From Nitrospirota bacterium (GTDB lineage: Bacteria > Nitrospirota > Thermodesulfovibrionia > Thermodesulfovibrionales > JdFR-85), in contig JAADHP010000093.1 of the NCBI GenBank assembly GCA_013151785.1, positions 1-9,363 on the forward strand: a stretch of 9,363 bases of DNA, given 5' to 3'. The notes under the pieces were generated by a model that saw only the letters and a list, made by a program, of their open reading frames with translations, was not told where the DNA came from and searched no databases. This document shows positions 1-7,048 of this stretch, piece by piece. Both the position numbers and the translations under genes were made by a program. Position 1 is the stretch's first letter; the number at the start of each line of letters is the position of its first letter.

Positions 1-1008
1 TGTTTTCTCAAGAAGTTCTGTTATAATTCCGGCAATATTATGAGCCCGTGCACCTTCCCTTATCAGTGACGAGATAATAAGATGTATCTTTTCTCTTATC
101 ATTGAAAGTTGCTCTATGTTAAAGGCCTCTTCAATTTCCTTTATCAGTACAAGGGGGGAATAACCCTGAAGCAACAGAAAGTCATGGTTGGAAACCACCC
201 CTTTGAATTCACCGCCATCTATCACTATAAGATGATGAATATTGAACCGTATCATCTTCAGAAGCGCCTCAAAACAGTGTTCATTCGAATCCATTCGTAT
301 CAGGGAGGGGCTCATTATATGTTTTACCGGCTCAGAAACATCCCTGTTTTTGGCAACCACCTTTTTCCTCAGGTCCCTGTCAGTAATTATTCCCACGGGA
401 ACACCTTTTCTTGTGACAATAAGAGAGCCAATGTTTTCGCGGCTCATGAGCTGGGCAGCCTCTTGGATAGTGGAGTCTTCATCAATTGTTACGGGTTCTC
501 TTCTGACTAATTCTCCCACAGGGGTAGTGAACAAGGATCTGTCGGCCTGGCAGAGCAGAGAAAAACGTTTTCTTGTTTCATCATAGGTCTTGTCAATAAA
601 GTTGACAAAGTAGGATTTCATAAAATACTCGTTCAGTACGGCATTGCGGTCAAGAAGTTGTTTGAGAACGGGTTTTTCTATTGCGTAGCAGATTACATCC
701 TCTTCAGCCCTGATAGTGGCCCTTGATTTATCACCACTGATGGTGGATATGATTCCGAAAAGTTCACCTTCGCCTCTTAAGTCAATAACGATATCACTGC
801 TGTTGTCAGATGTCATATAGACTTTGACAACTCCCCTTTTTATTACCCTGAGTGCATTACTTGGTGGACCGTCCTGGGTAAGTATCTTATACCCTCGGGG
901 GTAATATTCAAGAGATACCCTTTCGGCAAGCCATGTTAGTTCACTTTCATTGAGTAAATGAAAGGGCGGTATGCCTTTTAAAAACCTTATGATCTCCTCT
1001 TTCAGCAT
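1..1008 (-). CDS. Cyclic-nucleotide-binding / CBS-pair / DUF294 nucleotidyltransferase-like signalling protein (N-terminal 336 residues, 3' end beyond window)
   Basis: The reading frame is open from an ATG at 1008 to the window edge and gives 336 residues. Residues about 10-130 look like a cNMP-binding (cap family) domain, with a GELFG segment near 81-85 and an SRATIRA stretch at 95-101 where the phosphate-binding cassette would lie. Two CBS repeats follow, about 165-215 (ending in GIITDRDLR) and 228-280 (ending in GVVSNHDFLLL). A helical segment from about 288 starts what is normally the DUF294 nucleotidyltransferase-like part; family members are usually a little over 600 residues, so roughly half is missing. 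Such proteins are thought to be cytoplasmic and to sense nucleotides, but their reaction is not established. No convincing Shine-Dalgarno precedes the ATG. The next in-frame ATG, at residue 65, would destroy the cNMP domain, and in-frame TTG and CTG codons lie just upstream. The gene follows the sigma54 activator gene and has its own regulatory region. Confidence 0.85.
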   Translation of the reverse strand, partial: MLKEEIIRFLKGIPPFHLLNESELTWLAERVSLEYYPRGYKILTQDGPPSNALRVIKRGVVKVYMTSDNSSDIVIDLRGEGELFGIISTISGDKSRATIRAEEDVICYAIEKPVLKQLLDRNAVLNEYFMKSYFVNFIDKTYDETRKRFSLLCQADRSLFTTPVGELVRREPVTIDEDSTIQEAAQLMSRENIGSLIVTRKGVPVGIITDRDLRKKVVAKNRDVSEPVKHIMSPSLIRMDSNEHCFEALLKMIRFNIHHLIVIDGGEFKGVVSNHDFLLLQGYSPLVLIKEIEEAFNIEQLSMIREKIHLIISSLIREGARAHNIAGIITELLEKT

Positions 1009-1024
1009 TTGGGATATTAATAAC

Positions 1025-1041
1025 TGCAAATTAAATACCAG
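1025..1041 (-). promoter_or_regulatory. Candidate sigma54 (-24/-12) promoter of the CBS/DUF294 gene
   Basis: The minus strand reads CTGGTATTTAATTTGCA. The GG pair (1039-1038) and the GC pair (1027-1026) are exactly 12 nt apart, as in the sigma54 consensus TGGCAC-N5-TTGC. The TGG, the A of CAC and the full TTGCA match; the two C residues of the -24 box are T. Transcription would start near 1014, only about 6 nt before the ATG at 1008, which leaves no room for a ribosome site. So either the message is nearly leaderless or the match is fortuitous. The gene just upstream encodes a sigma54 activator and dyad repeats lie 130-230 bp upstream, both of which support the call. Confidence 0.5.
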
Positions 1042-1075
1042 ACCTGTTCGTGCAGGTTAAAGATTTTAAAACCTG
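1042..1075. repeat. Three alternating CAGGT/ACCTG arms just upstream of the sigma54 promoter
   Basis: On the plus strand, ACCTG (1042-1046), CAGGTT (1053-1058) and AACCTG (1070-1075) form two mutually exclusive short hairpins or dyads. One has a 5-bp stem with a 6-nt spacer; the other has a 6-bp stem with an 11-nt spacer. They abut the -24 element. They could be an operator or may be chance; the arms are short. Confidence 0.25.
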
Positions 1076-1145
1076 TTGAGATATAAATAATAAGTGTGAG
1101 TAGCACCCTGGTTATTTAGAATAAAGTAATAAAGAAAGGGAAGAT

Positions 1146-1162
1146 TGTAACAAAATGTTACA
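1146..1162. promoter_or_regulatory. Perfect 17-bp dyad, candidate enhancer site for the adjacent NtrC-type regulator
   Basis: The plus strand reads TGTAACA-AAA-TGTTACA, a perfect 7-bp inverted repeat with a 3-nt spacer. A second, overlapping palindrome, ACAAAATGT-T-ACATTTTGT, covers 1150-1168. The dyad centre lies about 140 bp upstream of the predicted sigma54 transcription start, a usual distance for an enhancer. The GTAACA/TGTTAC half-site is the one I recall being reported for CbrB in Pseudomonas, but there with the arms in the opposite order and about 14 nt apart. The link to CbrB is therefore suggestive only. A tight hairpin with a 3-nt AT loop and no following T-run makes a terminator unlikely. 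Confidence 0.55.
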
Positions 1163-1201
1163 TTTTGTCTGATCGGCATGGTGTGTTTTCATGAAGATAG
1201 T

Positions 1202-1218
1202 TTTTACAAAATGTAGCA
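1202..1218. promoter_or_regulatory. Degenerate second copy of the 17-bp dyad
   Basis: Aligned to TGTAACAAAATGTTACA this site matches at 13 of 17 positions, including the unbroken core ACAAAATGT (1206-1214), which is also present at 1150-1158. Its centre is 56 bp from the perfect dyad. It lies in the short non-coding region downstream of the regulator gene. Confidence 0.4.
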
Positions 1219-1224
1219 TCAGGC

Positions 1225-1241
1225 TGTGTGGAAATGTTACA
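1225..1241. promoter_or_regulatory. Degenerate third copy of the 17-bp dyad
   Basis: It matches the perfect dyad at 13 of 17 positions: one arm is intact (AAATGTTACA, 1232-1241) while the other keeps only TGT. Its centre is 23 bp from the second copy, about two helical turns, so proteins bound at both would face the same side of the DNA. It begins only 8 nt beyond the regulator's stop codon. Confidence 0.4.
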
Positions 1242-1249
1242 GGAAGGCA

Positions 1250-2596
1250 TCAAGGTTTTTTTATTCCAAGCTTTTTCCTCTTTTCCCAGAGGGTTTTTCG
1301 TGTAATTCCCAGTCTGTCAGCAAGCTCCTGTTCACTGTAGATATGCTGGTATTTGAGAATAAAGGCACGGGTATATTCCTCAATGGAGAGTCCCTTTTTC
1401 AGAGAATCCTCAAGAAAGGTTTCGCCCATCCTTATGTTTTCCGGGAAGTGTTCTGGTTTTATATATTTACCATCTGAGATAAGCACAGCTCTTTCGAGTA
1501 CATTCTGAAGCTCGCGGATGTTACCAGGCCATCTATATCCGATGAGTAACGAGAGGGCATCAGGTGTTATCACCTTGTCTTCTTTTCCGAAATCCTTGGT
1601 GTATTTGTTGAGATAGTATTCAATAAGCAGTGGTATGTCCTCTTTTCGTTCTCTCAAGGGAGGAATTTCAAGGGTAATCACATTTATTCGATAATAGAGG
1701 TCTTCACGAAAGTGTCCATCCCTGACAGCCTCGGAGAGATTCTTGTTGGTAGCGGTAATGAATCGTATGTCTACCTCCCTGAATTTTGTGCTTCCTACGG
1801 GTCTGATCATCTGATCCTCCAGTACACGAAGGAGCTTTACCTGAAAGGCAGGAGGCAGGTCACCGATCTCATCCAGGAATACCGTACCACCATCTGCCTC
1901 CTCAATAAGGCCCTTCTTGTTGGAAACAGCGCCGGTAAAGGCACCCTTTATATGACCGAAGAGTTCACTTTCCAGCAGATTCTCTGGAATGGCAGAACAG
2001 TTGATAGGAACAAAGGGCATATCAGCCCTCGAACTGTTGTGGTGAATCACCCTGGCAAATAGCTCCTTTCCCGTACCTGTCTCTCCAAGAATGAGTATAT
2101 TACTCTTGGAATCAGCCACCTTTTTGATCTCTTCAAGAATGGCTTTTATCTGTTTGCTTTCTCCGATGACCCTGCTGAAATCATACTTCCGACTCAGTTC
2201 CTGCTTGAGAAGCCTGTTTTCGGTCTTCAGGGCCTTTTCTGTCATCGCGTTTCTTACTACCTGTTTTATCTCTTCATGGATTATGGGTTTCATTATATAA
2301 TCATAGGCGCCCAGTCGGAGGGCCTTAACAGCCGTATCTATGGATGCGTAGGCTGTGATTACAATGAAGATCTGTTCAGGGTTTATCTCTTTGACCCTTT
2401 CCAGCATCTCAAGGCCATCCATACCAGGCAGGATTATATCGGTTATAATAATGTCATAGAGATTGTCTTCTGCCAGTTCAAGGGCCTTCTCGGCAGAGCC
2501 AACACTGTCTACGATATAGCCTTCCTTTAAGAATATCCTTTTGATTGATTCCCTTAGAGTTTCTTCATCTTCAACAATAAGTATGGTTTTAGACAT
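1250..2596 (-). CDS. NtrC-family sigma54-dependent response regulator, CbrB-like
   Basis: This 448-residue cytoplasmic protein is a complete receiver-AAA+-Fis activator of sigma54 RNA polymerase. The receiver (about 1-118) has the acidic pair E9/D10, phosphoacceptor D53, T81 and K103. The AAA+ domain (about 140-370) has Walker A GETGTGKE (171-178), the sigma54-contacting loop GAFTGA (218-223), Walker B ending in LDEIG (241-245), the arginine-finger segment FREDLYYR (296-303) and sensor II WPGNIRELQN (355-364). The last 29 residues form a Fis-type helix-turn-helix with ELADRLGITRKTLWEK. All key residues are present, so it should be active. The ATG overlaps the kinase stop by 8 nt and has AGGAG 9 nt upstream, indicating coupled translation with its cognate kinase. 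The pairing with a transporter-type kinase resembles CbrAB; NtrC-family alternatives such as ZraR or AtoC are less likely from context. Confidence 0.95.
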   Translation of the reverse strand: MSKTILIVEDEETLRESIKRIFLKEGYIVDSVGSAEKALELAEDNLYDIIITDIILPGMDGLEMLERVKEINPEQIFIVITAYASIDTAVKALRLGAYDYIMKPIIHEEIKQVVRNAMTEKALKTENRLLKQELSRKYDFSRVIGESKQIKAILEEIKKVADSKSNILILGETGTGKELFARVIHHNSSRADMPFVPINCSAIPENLLESELFGHIKGAFTGAVSNKKGLIEEADGGTVFLDEIGDLPPAFQVKLLRVLEDQMIRPVGSTKFREVDIRFITATNKNLSEAVRDGHFREDLYYRINVITLEIPPLRERKEDIPLLIEYYLNKYTKDFGKEDKVITPDALSLLIGYRWPGNIRELQNVLERAVLISDGKYIKPEHFPENIRMGETFLEDSLKKGLSIEEYTRAFILKYQHIYSEQELADRLGITRKTLWEKRKKLGIKKP

Positions 2597-5552
2597 GGGT
2601 TGCTTCTCCTATGGGTATTTTTATTATAAATCTTGTTCCCTTTCCTCTCTCTGTTTCCACCTCAACAGTGCCGCCATGATCTTTTATTATACTGTAACAT
2701 ATGCTCAAACCTAAACCAGTTCCCCTGGATGGTCCCTTGGTGGTAAAGAAAGGGTCAAAAATCTTATCTCTTATTGCATCATCCATACCACCACCAGTAT
2801 CAGCAACCGAAACGACAACCCTGTTGTTTTCAACAGATGTCTTAATGGTTAGTTTTCCTCCGTCCTGCATGGCATCTCTTGCATTGAGAAACAGGTTCAG
2901 GAAGACCTGTTGCATCTGATCCGGATCTATTTTTAGAGTGGGAGTCTCGGAGAGGTCTGTAATTATCTGGATTTTGCGGAAATTCTTATCGTATTTTACA
3001 AGGTTAATGGTGTTTTCTATGATTTCATTCAGTGTCAGAGGTATCTTCTGGCGTGGATAGAGTCTTGCAAAGTCGCCAAGGCTCCTTACAATCCTTGCTA
3101 TTCTGTTTACATGCTGGTTTATCATGTTAAGGGAGTCCTTTGTAAAATTACTCACATCCTCCTCTGTGAGTAGCTCCTGAACAAGGGATGAAATAGAGGC
3201 AAGGGGGTTGCCTATCTCGTGGGACACACCTGCTGCGAGTCTTCCGATACTTGCATGCTTGGTTGCCCTGAAAAGTTCCTCCTCTATCTTTTTCTTCTCT
3301 GTTATGTCCTCAAAGACTATCACATACCCCTTTTCGGACCCAGTTAACCTGCTTACATATCCTTTTAATATCATGGGTGTTCCAATATTTCGTTTGCATG
3401 TAAATTCACCTTCATCAAATTTGTCATGGAATATCTCGGGTTCAAGACATTTGAATAATACATCCGCCTCAATATCCATTGCCTCTGACTTTGTGACACC
3501 TGTAATCCTCTCCATTGCCTTGTTCCAGTACTTGACCCGGAGTTGTTCATCAAGAGTGGCAACACCAAGGGGTATGCTCTCGATAATGTTTTCACTGAAC
3601 TCCTTTAAAATGGCCAGCTGCCTGTTGGCCTCAGCAAGCTCTTTTCTCGACAGGCGAAGGCTTTCAGATATCTCTTTGAGTGAACGGGATAGCCTCATCT
3701 TTTCATCATGGGAGATAACCATCATATCGTTCAGGATAAGCCCTGTCATGGAAGGTCCAAGGGCACCGGACAGGACCCTTTCCACCTCTTCACGGAGCTT
3801 GAAAAGGAGTTCATCAGTTATTGATTCCTTTTTGGTTATGCGGTGGCGTCTGAGAAATGAGCCGATAGCCTCTTCTGCCTCCTGAGGTCCTATATAATGA
3901 CTCAGGAAGGACTTGATATCATCAACACTTTTGGGTTTAAGAGAGAATGATAGTGTTGAAGGTACCAGGGATTCAACAAAGATGATGGATTGTCTTGTTT
4001 CCGTTTCACTTTGGCGGGTAAAGAGAGAGACTCCCACGAAAAGGAAAACATTAAGCAGAAGTCCCCAGAACAGTGAGTGACTCCACCTGTCAAGTCCTCC
4101 GAGTCCGAACAGTGCTGTAGGGTTCAGAAGGGTGGAGTGAAAAATGGCTCCCACAAGTCCGGTTCTTTCAATGATGCCCGCCCTTGTGAGAGCGGGAATC
4201 AACAGTGTGTAGGTCCATATGGCAAATCCCACTGTGATACCACAGAATGCCCCTTTTTTGTTTGCACCTTTCCAGTACAGTCCAAACAGTATGGCAGGTG
4301 CGAAGATGGTAACGGCCTCAAAGGACTTCAGCCCGATGTCAACAAGACTATAGAACTCACCGATATAAATGGCAAAGGCATAACCAAGAAATATCAGACC
4401 TATGATAACGAGTCTTTTTATGTTCAGGATGACCTGATAAAATCCTTTCATCTCTTTGAAGTTGATAAGCACAGGCATTACAAGACTGTTCATTACCATG
4501 TTGCTGATTGCAAGGGACTCCACTATAACCATGGCTGTAGCCGCTGAAAAGCCTCCTATGAACGCAAGAAGAGCAATAATAGGTTGGCCCTGTTGCAGGG
4601 GAATGGTGAGCACAAAGTAATCAGCACCTTCTGTAGTGCCATTCAGGATGAGTCCACTATAGGCAATAGGAATAACAAATATATTTATCAGAAATAGATA
4701 GAGCGGAAAGAGCCACATGGCCTTTTTTATATGCTCTATTGAGGAGTTTTCAACAACAGCAATATGAAACTGTCTCGGTAGGAAAAGTATGGCCATCATT
4801 GATAGAAAGCTCAGGGAAAACCATTCCAGATAACTGACGCCGCTTTTGGGGCCAAGGTATCGGAGGTAGTTGTAGGGAGAATCTTTTATTCGGGATACAA
4901 TATCCTGAAAACCATGAAACACCCCATAGGTAACAAACAGCCCCACCAATAAAAAGGCGCAGAGTTTTATGGCTGATTCAAAGGCAATGGCAAATACAAG
5001 GCCTCCGTGTCTCTCAGAGGCATCCAGCCGTCTTGCACCGAATATGACCGCAAAGACACTTAAAACAAGGGCTATCATCCAGCCGGCAAAGGGTCCGCCT
5101 TCTGGTCTGCCAGATAGTATTGAAAAGGTTGTAATAATTGCCTTTAGCTGGAGTCCAAGATAGGGTGTGATACCCACGATAGCCACCACTGTCACCAGTG
5201 CGGAAAGGGCCAGAGACTTCCCATATCTGAAGGAGATAAAGTCAGCTATATTGGTTATCCTGTTTTCCTTGGCAATGTAGATTATCTTCCTCAGGATTAT
5301 CCACCAGAGGGATGCCATAAGCGTCGGCCCGATATAGATGGTGAGAAAGCTGAGTCCTTCATAGGCTGCCTTGCCAACACTTCCGTAGAATGTCCACGAG
5401 GTACAGTAGACAGCCAGAGACAGAGAGTATATATAGGGATTTGAGACAATACTCCGTCCCTTTCTCTCTTTGTGTTCAGCAAGATAGGCTATGATAAACA
5501 GGACGCAGAGATAGAGGAATATGATCCCGAAAAGGCCCCAGGTTGAAAACAA
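2589..5552 (-). CDS. Sodium:solute symporter-STAC-PAS-histidine kinase (CbrA-like sensor)
   Basis: This 987-residue inner-membrane sensor kinase has an SLC5/SSSF transporter module of many hydrophobic helices (about 1-515). A STAC linker follows (about 522-609), then a coiled coil (610-645), a PAS domain (about 646-750), and a HisKA domain with phosphoacceptor H778 in VSHEIGNP. The ATPase domain carries the N-box around N890, DTGGG (918-922), DPFFTT (933-938) and GTGLGL (944-949). The order and length match CbrA of Pseudomonas (about 980 residues), where the transporter module handles histidine; the substrate here cannot be read from the sequence. It should autophosphorylate and pass phosphate to D53 of the regulator encoded next. 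The start is a TTG placed directly after the TAA of the small membrane protein gene, with GGGGAGG 4 nt upstream. No earlier start is possible without crossing that stop in frame. Confidence 0.93.
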   Translation of the reverse strand: MFSTWGLFGIIFLYLCVLFIIAYLAEHKERKGRSIVSNPYIYSLSLAVYCTSWTFYGSVGKAAYEGLSFLTIYIGPTLMASLWWIILRKIIYIAKENRITNIADFISFRYGKSLALSALVTVVAIVGITPYLGLQLKAIITTFSILSGRPEGGPFAGWMIALVLSVFAVIFGARRLDASERHGGLVFAIAFESAIKLCAFLLVGLFVTYGVFHGFQDIVSRIKDSPYNYLRYLGPKSGVSYLEWFSLSFLSMMAILFLPRQFHIAVVENSSIEHIKKAMWLFPLYLFLINIFVIPIAYSGLILNGTTEGADYFVLTIPLQQGQPIIALLAFIGGFSAATAMVIVESLAISNMVMNSLVMPVLINFKEMKGFYQVILNIKRLVIIGLIFLGYAFAIYIGEFYSLVDIGLKSFEAVTIFAPAILFGLYWKGANKKGAFCGITVGFAIWTYTLLIPALTRAGIIERTGLVGAIFHSTLLNPTALFGLGGLDRWSHSLFWGLLLNVFLFVGVSLFTRQSETETRQSIIFVESLVPSTLSFSLKPKSVDDIKSFLSHYIGPQEAEEAIGSFLRRHRITKKESITDELLFKLREEVERVLSGALGPSMTGLILNDMMVISHDEKMRLSRSLKEISESLRLSRKELAEANRQLAILKEFSENIIESIPLGVATLDEQLRVKYWNKAMERITGVTKSEAMDIEADVLFKCLEPEIFHDKFDEGEFTCKRNIGTPMILKGYVSRLTGSEKGYVIVFEDITEKKKIEEELFRATKHASIGRLAAGVSHEIGNPLASISSLVQELLTEEDVSNFTKDSLNMINQHVNRIARIVRSLGDFARLYPRQKIPLTLNEIIENTINLVKYDKNFRKIQIITDLSETPTLKIDPDQMQQVFLNLFLNARDAMQDGGKLTIKTSVENNRVVVSVADTGGGMDDAIRDKIFDPFFTTKGPSRGTGLGLSICYSIIKDHGGTVEVETERGKGTRFIIKIPIGEATHV

Positions 5553-5729
5553 TTAACCTCCCCTGTCTTCTTTTTTGATATAGTAGGTAATAAGAAACAG
5601 AGAAAGAATGAACAAAAACCAGACAACAAAGAGATAATATATCTGTGTTTCCGTAAAGATACTGATAAAGGGCCAGTTGAACAGGATGATGCCAATTGCG
5701 AAAAGAAATATCCAGATTGCTTTATTCAT
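5553..5729 (-). CDS. 58-residue two-helix membrane protein, CbrX-like partner of the transporter-kinase
   Basis: ATG at 5729, TAA at 5555-5553, 58 residues. The start MNKAIWIFLFAIGIILFNWP runs into a first membrane helix (about 4-22). A polar turn (SIFTETQ, about 23-29) is followed by a second helix (about 30-51) and a charged tail ending KKEDRGG. The gene sits 5 nt after the ugd stop, and its TAA abuts the TTG start of the kinase gene, so it should drive translation of the kinase. Small two-helix proteins often accompany SSSF transporters (YhdT with PanF, YjcH with ActP), and Pseudomonas has a small cbrX gene in the same place. A stabilising or accessory role for the transporter module is inferred from position and topology. 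The ribosome site before its ATG is weak, which suggests it is coupled to ugd. Confidence 0.85.
   Translation of the reverse strand: MNKAIWIFLFAIGIILFNWPFISIFTETQIYYLFVVWFLFILSLFLITYYIKKEDRGG
5557..5563 (-). promoter_or_regulatory. Strong ribosome binding site deciding the TTG start of the transporter-kinase
   Basis: GGGGAGG lies inside the last codons of the small membrane protein gene. It is followed by TTAA and then the TTG at 5552-5550. The 4-nt spacing is tight, but no ATG or GTG with a comparable site is near, and the predicted protein begins its first membrane helix right after this start. Confidence 0.7.
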
Positions 5730-5734
5730 CTCTA

Positions 5735-7048
5735 CTATTGGCTTTTAATACTTCTTCCTACTGAATAATAATTAAATCCCAATTCCTGCATCCTCTCAGG
5801 ATCATATACATTCCTCAGATCAAAGAAATTCGGCTCCTTCACGGCCTTCTTTATTCTTTTAAGATCCAGGTTTCTGAATTCATTCCATTCCGTAACAAGC
5901 ACAATTGCATGAGCATTACGGGCCACCTCATAGGCATTCTTTTTAAATTTTACATTATTCAAAACCCTCTTTGCATCATCCGTAGCTACAGGGTCGTAGG
6001 CCTGTACCACTGCCCCTTCCTCCATAAGTCTTGAAATTATATACACTGCTGGTGCCTCACGAAGATCATTTGTATTGGGCTTGAAGGACAGCCCAAGCAC
6101 ACCTATAACCTTGTCCTTTAATGGAGCGAGTCTTGATTTTATCTTTTCCACCATGAGGGATCTCTGTTTCTGATTGGTTCTGATGGTTGCGTCAACTATG
6201 TTGAGCTCTACCTTGTGCTGTCGGGCCAGCTGCAGAAGTGCCATTGTATCCTTTGGAAAACAGGAACCACCATAGCCAGGTCCGGGGTGCAAAAACTTTG
6301 GACCGATTCTCTTGTCAAGCCCCATTGCCTTTGCCACCACATGTACATCGGCACCCACGGCATCGCAGAGATTTGCAATCTCGTTAATAAAGGATATCTT
6401 TGTAGCAAGAAATGAGTTGGAGGCATATTTTATTAATTCGGCAGTCTCAACATTGGTTATAACAAAGGGTGTTTCGATAAGATAAAGAGGGCGATACAGG
6501 TCTTTCAGTATGGCAATAGCCTGTGGACTCTCGGCACCTATGACCACCCTGTCGGGCCGCATAAAATCCTCAATAGCAGAGCCCTCTCTCAGGAACTCGG
6601 GATTGGATGCAACATCAAAGTCAACCTTCTTTTTAAGTGATTTGCTTATCCAGTTCTTTATCTTTTTTCCTGTGCCAACAGGTACAGTGCTCTTGGTGAC
6701 GATCACTTTATAGCTGTCCATGTGAGTGGCAATCTCCTTGCAAACCTCTTCTACATAACTCAGATCAGCAGAACCATCACCCCTGGGAGGGGTGCCCACT
6801 GCAATAAATATTGCCAGTGACGTACTGACAGCATCTTTTATTTTGGTGCTGAAAAGCAGTCTCTCTTTTTCAATGTTTCTTTTCACCAGTTCTTCGAGAC
6901 CAGGTTCATAAAAAGGGATGATACCTCTTTTAAGACTTTTAATCTTTCTCTCATCACGGTCAATGCATGTTACATAGACGCCAAATTCAGCAAAACAGGC
7001 ACCCGTTACAAGGCCAACATATCCTGTACCTATTATTCCAATGTGCAT
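5735..7048 (-). CDS. ugd: UDP-glucose 6-dehydrogenase
   Basis: This 437-residue cytoplasmic enzyme oxidises UDP-glucose to UDP-glucuronate in two NAD+-dependent steps, supplying uronic acid for capsule, exopolysaccharide or modified LPS. The N-terminal Rossmann fold has GTGYVG (7-12) followed by D30 at the end of the second strand. Conserved family segments include VGTPP (84-88), STVPVGT (120-126), EFLREG (151-156), and AELIKYASN (203-211). The catalytic cysteine is C263 in GGSCFPKD, and the C-terminal UDP-binding domain contains GLSFKPNTNDLREAP. The length is usual for the family. The ATG has GGGAGG 7 nt upstream and overlaps the glycosyltransferase stop by 16 nt; the TAG is 5 nt before the small membrane protein gene. 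A related UDP-ManNAc dehydrogenase is a less likely reading. Its place in one operon with a sensor kinase is unusual. Confidence 0.95.
   Translation of the reverse strand: MHIGIIGTGYVGLVTGACFAEFGVYVTCIDRDERKIKSLKRGIIPFYEPGLEELVKRNIEKERLLFSTKIKDAVSTSLAIFIAVGTPPRGDGSADLSYVEEVCKEIATHMDSYKVIVTKSTVPVGTGKKIKNWISKSLKKKVDFDVASNPEFLREGSAIEDFMRPDRVVIGAESPQAIAILKDLYRPLYLIETPFVITNVETAELIKYASNSFLATKISFINEIANLCDAVGADVHVVAKAMGLDKRIGPKFLHPGPGYGGSCFPKDTMALLQLARQHKVELNIVDATIRTNQKQRSLMVEKIKSRLAPLKDKVIGVLGLSFKPNTNDLREAPAVYIISRLMEEGAVVQAYDPVATDDAKRVLNNVKFKKNAYEVARNAHAIVLVTEWNEFRNLDLKRIKKAVKEPNFFDLRNVYDPERMQELGFNYYSVGRSIKSQ

Noticed and set aside
109..586. Two overlapping plus-strand frames of 114 and 133 codons
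   Set aside because: They lie opposite the CBS part of the DUF294 gene, whose minus-strand frame is open for 1008 nt and carries clear domain motifs.
1146..1168. Terminator after the response regulator
   Set aside because: The palindrome is AT-rich, has almost no loop and is not followed by a T-run; it fits a protein-binding site better.
1112..1192. Minus-strand frame of 26 codons in the regulatory region
   Set aside because: It has no ribosome site, low-complexity content and runs through the palindromes.
3208..3885. Plus-strand open frame of 225 codons
   Set aside because: It is antisense to the PAS and linker part of the kinase, whose motifs are unambiguous; its translation is rich in Ser, Leu and Arg without recognisable motifs.
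5489..5695. Minus-strand frame of 68 codons overlapping the small membrane protein gene
   Set aside because: It is in another frame across both the small gene and the kinase start; the 58-residue frame has better hydrophobic structure and fits the junctions exactly.
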